A stretch of 22,267 nucleotides of DNA from a virus, in the IMG/VR virus record IMGVR_UViG_3300026512_000065, positions 1 to 22,267 of that record. One strand, written 5' to 3'. The notes below the pieces were generated by a model. The model made no database searches and was not told the DNA's origin. It saw only the letters and a list, made by a program, of their open reading frames with translations. Numbering within the stretch: the first letter of the stretch is position 1; every line of letters begins with the position of its first letter. Shown piece by piece: positions 13,829-20,197 of this stretch. The translations under genes were made by a program, and so were the position numbers.

Positions 13829-14280
13829 ATATTCATCAAAATGTTACGATTCCCATTCCGCTGTACAATGCTGTAAAGGCGGAATTTGGAGAGAGGAAGT
13901 TAGGAATTGTTGTCAGGTCAGGGCTCTATCATATTATTAACGGTAAAGCCGTGCGTCCACTACCAGAGATGATGCAACCTAAGACAACGAGACAAATCAC
14001 CATCAACCCAAATCAATTGGAGCAGGCGATGAGTGTGCTGGGTGTGCAAAATAAGTCCTATGTAATCGCCGTTGCAATTACGAGTACCTTATCACACGGA
14101 ATCGTGTCGGAAGAGACTGTTAAAGAGAGTACTAACACGCAAGGGGTGATTGCCCGAGCACAAGCCGCACGGATTGCCCAGCAACACGGTGCGTCTATTG
14201 AAGAGTTGAGGAAGAGTGACAAGTACAGGATGTTGGAAGAGCACCTGATGGGGCTTGATGAAGACGAAGAGGATGATTGA
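13825..14280 (+). CDS. Tandem ribbon-helix-helix protein, candidate repressor
   Basis: This is a 151-aa protein. Two segments look like ribbon-helix-helix folds: residues about 5-40 (NVTIPIPLYNAVKAEFGE then LGIVVRSGLYHII) and about 56-92 (RQITINPNQLEQAMSVLG then KSYVIAVAITSTL). RHH proteins bind short dyads in DNA through a beta-ribbon. The C-terminal part is helical and ends in an acidic tail (DEDEEDD). It is the only obvious DNA-binding regulator in the window, lies next to the control region, and is directly followed by the best copy of the 17-bp dyad. This makes it the leading candidate to bind that repeat, an inference without direct support. GGAGG lies 5 nt before the ATG. Confidence 0.65.
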   Translation: MNIHQNVTIPIPLYNAVKAEFGERKLGIVVRSGLYHIINGKAVRPLPEMMQPKTTRQITINPNQLEQAMSVLGVQNKSYVIAVAITSTLSHGIVSEETVKESTNTQGVIARAQAARIAQQHGASIEELRKSDKYRMLEEHLMGLDEDEEDD

Positions 14281-14290
14281 TATGTAACTA

Positions 14291-14307
14291 TGTTACAAAA
14301 TGTAACA
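14291..14307 (+). promoter_or_regulatory. 17-bp dyad repeat, copy 7 (most extended)
   Basis: TGTTACAAAATGTAACA, here with CTA on the left and TAG on the right, so the perfect symmetry extends over 23 bp (14288-14310). It lies in the 90-bp gap between the RHH gene and the first Met-Cys gene and is oriented with transcription. Confidence 0.85.
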
Positions 14308-14370
14308 TAGCATCTCACAACCATTGTCGATAAAAGTAATACCAATCAACTAAGCAAAAAGGAGATAAAA

Positions 14371-15006
14371 ATGTGCTTTTTCGTTCATGACCTATTCTCA
14401 GAGCCAATTACAATAGGGATTAACAATAATCACATCCCTATTAGAAAGGTGGCTCAAGTAATAATAACTCGTGCGAAAGACGCGGTAGAGGTAAAGTTCA
14501 GATCACCCTACCAAAAACAAGTATATCGCACTCTTTACGTAAAACGTAAAGACGTGCGTGAGATGAAAACTGATATGTATCCCTTTTACATTGTCCTGCC
14601 TAAAGTAAAGATGGGCAGCCCAGATGACTTTGATTCCATCGATGAGGGATATCATTCCTATGTTGCACATAGGACAACTCTCATACGTGGACTTGATGTG
14701 GAAGACGCAGATAAGCAAAGGTCATTCTACATAAGCACTCATATCCCACTGTCTGGGATAATCCCATCAAAGGCACAGTTCTACTACGACCCGATCTATG
14801 CAGAATACGTGTCTGACCATATTGCTATCGGGCTTGATAAAGATGCGGCAATTATGGTATCGAATTATGATAAGACACTATTCTATGTCGTAAGAGCGGT
14901 GGACTACATCGCCCTTCTGGCATATGTATCGTTGTACGGGAGGACAACAAAATGGTACGACAAAAAACTGCATGCGATGGCGATGGAATACGCTGCAGAG
15001 TCATAA
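14371..15006 (+). CDS. Met-Cys family protein 1, unknown function
   Basis: This is a 211-aa protein starting MCFFVHDLFSEP. It is the first of four proteins here that begin Met-Cys and share ordered motifs: an N-terminal strand region (VAQVIITRAKDAVEV), SPYQKQVYRTLYVKRKDVR at 45-63, GYHSY at 93-97, IPSKAQFYY at 131-139, and EYVSD at 145-149. The C-terminal YGRTTKWYDKKL is at 189-200. Such a pattern (Met-Cys start, G-F/Y-H-S, P-K-G-x-x-Y-Y) is one I recall from uncharacterised proteins in many bacteria and phages. Because the initiator Met is usually removed before Cys, Cys2 may become an N-terminal reactive group. GGAG lies 6 nt before the ATG. Confidence 0.8.
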   Translation: MCFFVHDLFSEPITIGINNNHIPIRKVAQVIITRAKDAVEVKFRSPYQKQVYRTLYVKRKDVREMKTDMYPFYIVLPKVKMGSPDDFDSIDEGYHSYVAHRTTLIRGLDVEDADKQRSFYISTHIPLSGIIPSKAQFYYDPIYAEYVSDHIAIGLDKDAAIMVSNYDKTLFYVVRAVDYIALLAYVSLYGRTTKWYDKKLHAMAMEYAAES

Positions 15007-15028
15007 TAAGTAGAAAGGAGAAAAAAAG

Positions 15029-15661
15029 ATGTGTTTCGTCATAACACCTCAGTTCTCAAAGCCTATGAAGGCTGTACAAGACATCCCTATCAAGAAGATA
15101 GTACACGCCGTAATAACCCGAAAGAAAGATGGGGTTCAAGTTGTAATGAAGTCTCCCTACATGGAGCAGGAATACAAGACACTATTTGTGCCTCGCAAGG
15201 ATGTACGCAAGAGAGTTTTCTCTCACTATCACCTGTCCATCCAACTACCTCATGTAGAATTAGGTATTAGTGATGACCAATCACGCATAAGTCGAGGTTA
15301 TCACTCTTATCCGCTGAATCGGATGATAGAGACATCGTTCACTCGTATTAGTAACACCTACAAGGACAACAGGAGCGTAGTTGATCAGATTGAGATAGGC
15401 GTTCCCGCGGAGGGATACATCCCTCAGGGGTCGACGTTCTACTTCAATCAAGTTGACCTCGAGTACGTATCCGAAGACATATCACTATCTATTGAACCGA
15501 CAGACACTACCATAGCGGAAGAGGACAAATCCTATACGATGCACGCTGTAGAGGTTGATCGATTACTAGCACTCATCGCCTATCGTGTTCTGTATAGCAA
15601 AAGCTCAAAGTGGTATGATAGGGAGCTGACAAAACTCGAAAATGGTGTATTAATGCCTTGA
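15029..15661 (+). CDS. Met-Cys family protein 2, unknown function
   Basis: This is a 210-aa protein starting MCFVITPQFSKP and is the closest relative of the preceding gene. Shared motifs fall at nearly identical positions: SPYMEQEYKTLFVPRKDVR (42-60), GYHSY (90-94), IPQGSTFYF (131-139), EYVSE (145-149) and YSKSSKWYDREL (189-200). The two genes clearly arose by tandem duplication followed by divergence. GGAG is 9 nt before the ATG. Function is unknown, and nothing suggests a membrane or secreted location. Confidence 0.8.
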   Translation: MCFVITPQFSKPMKAVQDIPIKKIVHAVITRKKDGVQVVMKSPYMEQEYKTLFVPRKDVRKRVFSHYHLSIQLPHVELGISDDQSRISRGYHSYPLNRMIETSFTRISNTYKDNRSVVDQIEIGVPAEGYIPQGSTFYFNQVDLEYVSEDISLSIEPTDTTIAEEDKSYTMHAVEVDRLLALIAYRVLYSKSSKWYDRELTKLENGVLMP

Positions 15662-15677
15662 GAGAGGGGGGAAAAAG

Positions 15678-16280
15678 ATGTGCTTCTTCGTAAGTCCAAA
15701 CGACAAACGGCGGCATATCGCTAAAGTTAACATAACGGCGAGGAAATGGTTTCGCCTAAAGGTCATTCCATTGCAAAAGCAGCGGGTGGAGATTGTATTT
15801 GAGTCCCCTGCAATGGGTTACATCTACAGAAATCTTGCGGTTAATGTAGAGGACCTAACACACAAAATCGAATATGGTGATATAAAAGGAGAGATGCCTC
15901 ACAGCAACTTAAATCCAAACAAGCTGGATGAAATCTATGTGGGCTTCCACGCCCTGTTGGGTTCTGCCGAGAAAGGCAACATTACAGATAGTAGTTGCTT
16001 CATCCAACTGCCCATCATAATACCAAAGGGGGCTCGCTACTACTTAAATCCAGAGGACGGAGAAATAGTGTGCAACAAGTTCTATGTGGACAACGCCGCA
16101 CTGTACAACAGTGCAATAGTAATGCTATATGGAACTGATTTGGAGCAACAGCGTAATGGAGTACATACTCCCCCTTACGCATTGATTATTAACTCCATTG
16201 ATATTGCTATTAGAGCCCGTGCTCTAAGCATAGTGCATAACTACCCATACGCCGATGTGGTTAAACAGTTAAACAATTAG
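15678..16280 (+). CDS. Met-Cys family protein 3, diverged, unknown function
   Basis: This is a 200-aa protein starting MCFFVSPNDKRR. It retains SPAMGYIYRNLAVNVEDL (43-60), GFHAL (89-93), IPKGARYY (115-122) and EIVCN (129-133), but it lacks the WYD motif near the end and has shorter spacing in the middle. It is therefore an older duplicate than the first two. A strong purine-rich ribosome binding site (GGGGGG) lies 6 nt before the ATG and 16 bp separate it from the previous stop. Confidence 0.75.
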   Translation: MCFFVSPNDKRRHIAKVNITARKWFRLKVIPLQKQRVEIVFESPAMGYIYRNLAVNVEDLTHKIEYGDIKGEMPHSNLNPNKLDEIYVGFHALLGSAEKGNITDSSCFIQLPIIIPKGARYYLNPEDGEIVCNKFYVDNAALYNSAIVMLYGTDLEQQRNGVHTPPYALIINSIDIAIRARALSIVHNYPYADVVKQLNN

Positions 16281-16296
16281 TCAAAAGGAGGAAAAA

Positions 16297-16668
16297 ATGT
16301 GGCTCTTACGAGATGATGATGTAGTCATCGCTGCATCCGAGTACAAAGACGTACTCAGCACAATTCGCCGAACGTTTCATCTGGACAGTGCTGAGATCAC
16401 TGAAGTCCCATCCTACATTCGTACTGACGTACAGGGAATTGATGGGAAAGAGGCATGGCATATTGCCCTTAATGCTGAAAGGGGCAGATTATTATACACA
16501 AGCCGTGTTAGTGATCTTCAGATGGCCGGTCTGAAATGGTGGCTTGGAGAGGAAACAAAGGTGATCTGGAACAAAGATGGCGTGTTCCACTGTTATTGTT
16601 TTGCTCCTTCGGAGCGAAAGGCACTTGTAATAGCACGTCGTATTTTTAGAGGAGAGAACTATGAGTAA
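16297..16668 (+). CDS. Small protein, unknown function
   Basis: This is a 123-aa protein starting MWLLRDDDVVIAASEYKDVL with GGAGG 5 nt before the ATG. It contains an internal Trp-rich segment (GLKWWLGEETKVIWNKDGVF) and a basic C-terminal helix (ERKALVIARRIFRGE). No membrane span or known motif is visible. It overlaps the next gene by 8 bp and sits between the Met-Cys genes and two helical proteins, so it is expressed with them. No family is recognised. Confidence 0.7.
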   Translation: MWLLRDDDVVIAASEYKDVLSTIRRTFHLDSAEITEVPSYIRTDVQGIDGKEAWHIALNAERGRLLYTSRVSDLQMAGLKWWLGEETKVIWNKDGVFHCYCFAPSERKALVIARRIFRGENYE

Positions 16669-17059
16669 CCCAGAACCAATTAGTGATGAATTAAAAGACA
16701 TTGCCATGCAATGTGCTGGATATTTGACCAGACTAAATGCTCAATATGTAGAGGGCAAGAGTGACATAATTATCACTGGCATTGAGGCATTTAGGCGTGG
16801 CATTAATCTAAGCCGTATGCACGGTGCACTGATGATTCCTGTAGTTCGTGTGTTATTAGACAGTGCTCCAACCGATGTAACAGGGATAATAGACAGGATA
16901 GTCAACAGTCGCTTTGATGAAACCCCAGAGGACACTGTCGAACCCACCCAAATCCTAGAGTGGGTATACGAGGAGACACGTACGATCGGAGAATTTACAA
17001 TGGCTTGTCTAGTATTTGGCATTATAACTCATGCCCAGGAGGAAGAGGAGGTAAACTAA
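16661..17059 (+). CDS. Helical acidic protein, unknown function
   Basis: This is a 132-aa protein starting MSNPEPISDELKDIAMQCAG, preceded by GAGGAG about 6 nt upstream. It is predicted almost entirely helical and ends with EEEEVN. Its final stop shares a base with the next ATG (TAATG), which couples translation to the downstream gene. The next gene is of similar size and also all-helical; residues ITGIEAFRRGINLSR here and NICYQAFNFGRDLSFS there suggest the two may be distant relatives, which I could not verify. Confidence 0.7.
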   Translation: MSNPEPISDELKDIAMQCAGYLTRLNAQYVEGKSDIIITGIEAFRRGINLSRMHGALMIPVVRVLLDSAPTDVTGIIDRIVNSRFDETPEDTVEPTQILEWVYEETRTIGEFTMACLVFGIITHAQEEEEVN

Positions 17060-17502
17060 TGGACTCAACACGTCTAAAGGAAGTAATCGAGCAGTTCCAG
17101 AACTTCTTGCTTGAGGCATCTGTAGAGGAGCCCTCTGAGATAAGCACATTCAACATATGCTATCAAGCATTCAACTTCGGACGGGACTTATCGTTTAGTG
17201 CAGACGAATCTCTATTAAGACAAATCATCCTATTTCTGCTGAACTCAAGTGGCCGTAGGAAGGAAGTGCTCACTACAATACACGTGGTACGTGCAATACT
17301 CCAAGCAATGAATGAAGTGGACTCAAGTCAGCATGTTGCAAAGCTCGTCATGATTGCTCTTGCAATTAGCAAATCTAAGACGATAGCAGATGCTATACTG
17401 GTATCTATTGTTCTTGGTACTGCTGGAGGAATGGCCAAGGCGATAGAGGTGGGAGATGAACTAATCAGCATGTTCAACGAAGGGAAAGGAGGTGGTGATT
17501 AA
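17059..17502 (+). CDS. Helical protein, possible paralogue of its neighbour, unknown function
   Basis: This is a 147-aa protein starting MDSTRLKEVIEQFQNFLLEA. I chose the ATG at 17059, which overlaps the previous stop and has GGAGG 7 nt upstream; the frame is open upstream to 16960 but lies inside the previous gene. It is strongly helical with hydrophobic patches (LRQIILFLLN, LVMIALAIS, AILVSIVLGTAGGMAKAI) that look like packed helices rather than clear membrane spans. It is the last gene before a strong terminator. Confidence 0.7.
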   Translation: MDSTRLKEVIEQFQNFLLEASVEEPSEISTFNICYQAFNFGRDLSFSADESLLRQIILFLLNSSGRRKEVLTTIHVVRAILQAMNEVDSSQHVAKLVMIALAISKSKTIADAILVSIVLGTAGGMAKAIEVGDELISMFNEGKGGGD

Positions 17503-17505
17503 CTA

Positions 17506-17522
17506 ACACACTTTAGGTGTGT
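17506..17522 (+). other. Small hairpin before the terminator
   Basis: ACACAC-TTTAG-GTGTGT forms a 6-bp stem four bases after the stop codon and ten bases before the main terminator stem. It may assist termination or protect the RNA end. Confidence 0.4.
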
Positions 17523-17531
17523 CCCCCTTAC

Positions 17532-17565
17532 AGGCGCCTCATATTAGGGGAGTGAGGCGCCTTTT
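17532..17565 (+). terminator. Intrinsic terminator inside the rightward operon
   Basis: The arms AGGCGCCTCA (17532-17541) and TGAGGCGCCT (17553-17562) form a perfect 10-bp GC-rich stem with an 11-base loop, followed by TTTT. No promoter like the four recognised ones follows before 17640, so downstream genes rely on read-through or an unseen promoter. A 17-bp dyad begins 8 bp after the T-run. Confidence 0.85.
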
Positions 17566-17572
17566 GCAACTT

Positions 17573-17589
17573 TGTTACAAAATGTAACA
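17573..17589 (+). promoter_or_regulatory. 17-bp dyad repeat, copy 8
   Basis: TGTTACAAAATGTAACA with left flank ACTT (others have ACTA) and right flank CAGTATCTC. It lies between the terminator and the small zinc-finger-like gene, oriented with transcription. Confidence 0.8.
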
Positions 17590-17639
17590 CAGTATCTCAT
17601 AACAAATTATTATTACAAGCGTAATATGGAGGATAAGTA

Positions 17640-17837
17640 ATGGAACCTCATGAAATAGTTCAACAGATTGAGGCCCTTGAGGATGAAATTAGTAAGCTGC
17701 GGAAGGAATATGCACAAATAGTCCCTCCGTGTGCTAATACAGACTGTTCATTCTATGATGAGCGCACCACAGGAAACTGTAGGTGGACACACTATGTTGC
17801 AGATTGCAAGGATTATATACCTGAAGGGGGTGATTAG
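17640..17837 (+). CDS. Small Cys-rich (zinc-finger-like) protein, unknown function
   Basis: This is a 65-aa protein starting MEPHEIVQQIEALEDEISKL, a short coiled-coil-like helix. It is followed by a compact region with four Cys (residues about 31, 36, 47 and 56, in PPCANTDCSF, GNCRWTHY and ADCKDY). Four Cys in 26 residues suggest a bound zinc ion. GGAGG lies 7 nt before the ATG. Such small zinc proteins are often phage regulators or partners of host proteins, but no family is recognised. It is followed at a 2-bp distance by the fourth Met-Cys gene. Confidence 0.7.
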   Translation: MEPHEIVQQIEALEDEISKLRKEYAQIVPPCANTDCSFYDERTTGNCRWTHYVADCKDYIPEGGD

Positions 17838-17839
17838 AG

Positions 17840-18529
17840 ATGTGTCTAATAAAACCAATCCCAATTACTTCAGAAATACCAATCATGTCCTATAGACAAA
17901 TGGGCGTCGTAGTTAGAGACGGACAAATGCTGGGCATTCCATCTATAAGTCCTATGTCGGATGAATACGAAATAGATAACACGTCCGGACTCTCCGACCC
18001 AGCCCGCCTTTACTCTACATGCCCAAAGGACTTTGGCTATCACACAATGTTTTTGCATTATGGTTTAGTGGATACTTTTGCTTTCGTACCAACTAAAGTA
18101 CAATCTCTAAAGGAAGGAGTCCAAGCACTGGGTGTGTACTCTGTACTAATACACCCAAAGCACTTAATGTACACGGACTTCGAGGACATCACAAGTAATT
18201 ACTTCTACCTAAACCCAACACCCATAGGCATACACGAACATGTACTGTACACTCCACTGCTGTGGGACAGGATATCCTGCGCACTATGGGTTGATGCACA
18301 AGAGGTCAACATTAGCTACAGTGGAGATATAAACGTCATCATGGACGACAACTCAGTTCATACGTTTAAAACTCGGGATGCTGTCATCCCATACGAGAAG
18401 GCTCTACAAAAAGAACTTAGACGAAACAGGAAAGTTGGTCATATCATTACTCTATTATGGCAACGTAATAGGATAAAGAGCTTTTTATCTAAATCACCTT
18501 ATGATGGTGAGAGAGGAGGAAAGGAATGA
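17840..18529 (+). CDS. Met-Cys family protein 4, distant, unknown function
   Basis: This is a 229-aa protein starting MCLIKPIPITSEIP. It keeps the Met-Cys start, GYHTM (66-70), a strand-rich middle with VLIHPKHLMY (102-111), and ITSNYFYLN (117-125) in place of the YVS motif of the others. The spacing differs, so it is the most diverged member and its membership is less certain. It is separated from the other three by the terminator and dyad copy 8. A GGGGGTG site lies 9 nt before the ATG and it overlaps the next gene by 4 bp. Confidence 0.65.
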   Translation: MCLIKPIPITSEIPIMSYRQMGVVVRDGQMLGIPSISPMSDEYEIDNTSGLSDPARLYSTCPKDFGYHTMFLHYGLVDTFAFVPTKVQSLKEGVQALGVYSVLIHPKHLMYTDFEDITSNYFYLNPTPIGIHEHVLYTPLLWDRISCALWVDAQEVNISYSGDINVIMDDNSVHTFKTRDAVIPYEKALQKELRRNRKVGHIITLLWQRNRIKSFLSKSPYDGERGGKE

Positions 18530-18807
18530 CGTATGATCTTTCTACTTTAATAGGTGGGCTGTGCGTTGTACTGGGTGTACTGAGTATGGTAAGCTGGACG
18601 GCATTCATGATTGCCTTGTTTGTGGCAATGAGCAATTGTGATATACCAGACAACTACACATTTATTGACTTCATACTAGGCAAAATACCCAAGGACTCAT
18701 TCTATTCTACAAGCGATGCAGGTGCACAGTATATGACAACTTACTTACTACGTGCAGCTACAATACTGACGATGTTGTACGTTCTGATACGTCCGATAAA
18801 ATTATAA
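18526..18807 (+). CDS. Two-span membrane protein, unknown function
   Basis: This is a 93-aa protein starting MTYDLSTLIGGLCVVLGVLS. Hydrophobic segments at about residues 7-35 and 71-89 flank a polar loop. GGAGG lies 5 nt before the ATG, which overlaps the previous stop (ATGA). It shares this region with a second two-span membrane protein 230 bp downstream. No family is recognised. Confidence 0.7.
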   Translation: MTYDLSTLIGGLCVVLGVLSMVSWTAFMIALFVAMSNCDIPDNYTFIDFILGKIPKDSFYSTSDAGAQYMTTYLLRAATILTMLYVLIRPIKL

Positions 18808-18810
18808 CTA

Positions 18811-18827
18811 TGTTACAAAATGTAACA
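18811..18827 (+). promoter_or_regulatory. 17-bp dyad repeat, copy 9
   Basis: TGTTACAAAATGTAACA preceded by TAACTA and followed by AAG. It lies 3 bp after the previous stop codon and 30 bp before the next ATG, oriented with transcription. Confidence 0.8.
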
Positions 18828-18857
18828 AAGCCACTAACCAAAATGGAGGATTTTAAG

Positions 18858-19037
18858 ATGAACGCAAAAGAACTTCGAGATGCCGTTGAGGCTCTGATGG
18901 ACATACTACGTCTTCATGCTGAGGCTGTTATGTCGGCTGGAAAGCCAACAAGCGACATGGTGCGTACTACGCATGAGATACTTGGGGATATGGATGCAGT
19001 GATTTACAGCTACAAAGAAGGGAGGAATGAGAAATGA
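18858..19037 (+). CDS. Small helical protein, unknown function
   Basis: This is a 59-aa protein starting MNAKELRDAVEALMDILRLH. The ATG at 18858 has GGAGG about 9 nt upstream; an open extension to 18810 begins inside the dyad repeat and has no ribosome binding site. It is predicted to form two helices. It overlaps the next gene by 4 bp. Confidence 0.65.
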   Translation: MNAKELRDAVEALMDILRLHAEAVMSAGKPTSDMVRTTHEILGDMDAVIYSYKEGRNEK

Positions 19038-19564
19038 ACGAACCAATTATTAGCCCTTGGATTTTCTACATTGCTGATGTAATTAAAGCTCTTAATATGG
19101 TAGCAGCAGTGTTATTAGTGATATCTCTCTGTGGCGCTGTCATCCTTTGGTCAACGTACTATGTTAGCTTACCTGACTTACAGAATAGAGTTAAAAGAGC
19201 ATATCACAAATTCAACCTAAAGGAGCTACTATCTTCTGACAACGTTGATAAAGAGAAGATATCCATTGTACTAAGTTATCTACACGATGATACTGTCCCA
19301 GTGTTAGAAATATTAAGGTGGGCAAAATTATCTACAGCTCTCCTTGTACTGTCTGTACTCTTACTATTGGTCGTCCCGTCAAAGGACACATATTATAAAA
19401 TCGTAGTAGCTAAATACGTAACCCCTGCAACAGTAACAAAAACACTGGATGTAGGCAACACAGTACATAAAGAGCTAAAGAAAGATATCCTCGACATAAT
19501 AGACCACATAAAGGCAAGCGATGTAACTAAGCAGAAAACAAAGAGCCCAAAAGATAGTCGATAG
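19034..19564 (+). CDS. Two-span membrane protein of a phage-typical kind, unknown function
   Basis: This 176-aa protein starts MNEPIISPWIFYIADVIKAL. Spans are visible at about 19-42 (ALNMVAAVLLVISLCGAVIL) and about 99-118 (LSTALLVLSVLLLLVVPS), with a charged region between them. The sequence after the second span, PSKDTYYKIVVAKYVTP, and the start SPWIFYxxDV match a pattern I recall from small membrane proteins that recur in many tailed phages, all uncharacterised. The C-terminus is a soluble helical tail rich in Lys. GGAGG lies 8 nt before the ATG. It is the last gene before the second rightward promoter. Confidence 0.75.
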   Translation: MNEPIISPWIFYIADVIKALNMVAAVLLVISLCGAVILWSTYYVSLPDLQNRVKRAYHKFNLKELLSSDNVDKEKISIVLSYLHDDTVPVLEILRWAKLSTALLVLSVLLLLVVPSKDTYYKIVVAKYVTPATVTKTLDVGNTVHKELKKDILDIIDHIKASDVTKQKTKSPKDSR

Positions 19565-19573
19565 CTAAGTGTT

Positions 19574-19586
19574 TGTCATTTTGACA
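19574..19586. repeat. Short dyad TGTCA-TTT-TGACA
   Basis: A perfect 5-bp dyad nine bases after the last gene of the operon and about 105 bp upstream of the second rightward promoter. It may be an operator; the short arms give it little weight. Confidence 0.3.
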
Positions 19587-19690
19587 TGAATATCGGAAAT
19601 ATTTACATGACGTACCAGCGTACAGATTCCACCGGACGTCAAAAAATTCAAAATATTTTACCAAATCACATAAAAATATTTGAAAAACGC

Positions 19691-19719
19691 TTGACACGTG
19701 ACACAAAATTTCGTATATT
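19691..19719 (+). promoter_or_regulatory. Second rightward promoter (TTGACA-N17-TATATT)
   Basis: TTGACA at 19691-19696 and TATATT at 19714-19719 with a 17-bp spacer, the same hexamers and spacing as the other three. The start point should be near 19727. It drives the 112-aa gene and, past a terminator, the recombination genes. Confidence 0.87.
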
Positions 19720-19742
19720 ACAAACACCAAAACAAAATAACC

Positions 19743-19764
19743 CCATTAACCATCCGGTTAATGG
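19743..19764 (+). promoter_or_regulatory. Leader hairpin/operator of the second rightward promoter
   Basis: The arms CCATTAACC and GGTTAATGG (9 bp, perfect) enclose ATCC. On the minus strand the centre reads CC-GGAT-GG, the same core as the leader dyad at the main rightward promoter. It lies between the transcription start and the ribosome binding site (GGAGG at 19786), so it could act as an operator or as an RNA-stabilising stem. Confidence 0.6.
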
Positions 19765-19794
19765 AAAACCAAAAATCAAACAAGTGGAGGTCTT

Positions 19795-20133
19795 ATGAAG
19801 TTTAAAGTATCCGCTCCCAAAGTTAACGTCTCAGGCGCCGAATTCGAGTATGACTTCGGTGAAAACCTGCAGGACGCGGCTCAAAAGTACGGGGAAGATA
19901 CTGTCTTCAAGCTGTATCGGCAACAGGCAGTTGTAAGAGCACAAGCTGTGGCTCGTACCCATTTGACGGCTGGCAAGTCGATTGATGAAGTACAGCAAGT
20001 ACTGAATGGTTGGAAGCCTGATGCCACAATGAGTCGTGCAAAGAGTCCGGTTGAAAAGCTGGCAGCTAAGTTTGCTAAGTTGAGTCCGGAAGAGAAACAG
20101 GCTCTGTTGGAATCTATCAAACAAGGTCTGTAA
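19795..20133 (+). CDS. Probably highly expressed helical early protein, unknown function
   Basis: This is a 112-aa protein starting MKFKVSAPKVNVSGAEFEYD with GGAGG 4 nt before the ATG. It has a beta-rich N-terminus, then FGENLQDAAQKYGEDTVFKL, a helical middle with AVARTHLTAGKSIDEVQQVL and WKP near 73-75, and a C-terminal helix SPVEKLAAKFAKLSPEEKQALLE. It stands alone between a perfect promoter and an intrinsic terminator, so it should be among the most strongly expressed genes. Proteins with this layout (DAxxxxGEDxV, WxP, LSPEEKQALLE) occur near phage replication genes in my memory, with no function I can name. Confidence 0.75.
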   Translation: MKFKVSAPKVNVSGAEFEYDFGENLQDAAQKYGEDTVFKLYRQQAVVRAQAVARTHLTAGKSIDEVQQVLNGWKPDATMSRAKSPVEKLAAKFAKLSPEEKQALLESIKQGL

Positions 20134-20142
20134 CAATTGTTG

Positions 20143-20166
20143 GGGATACCGTATGGTATCCCTTTT
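20143..20166 (+). terminator. Intrinsic terminator after the 112-aa gene
   Basis: GGGATACC (20143-20150) pairs with GGTATCCC (20155-20162) around GTAT and is followed by TTTT. It lies 10 bp after the stop. The genes downstream have no recognisable promoter, so this is likely a partial terminator that lowers their expression relative to the first gene. Confidence 0.85.
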
Positions 20167-20197
20167 CTATTAATTAAAAATGTGGAGGTTTAAGGAA

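Noticed and set aside
19586-19794. Plus-strand open frame of about 70 codons
   Set aside because: It spans the second rightward promoter and its leader hairpin and has no ribosome binding site.
20143-20197. A promoter for the recombination genes after the terminator
   Set aside because: No TTGACA/TATATT-like pair with suitable spacing is present in the short gap, so read-through is the simpler reading.
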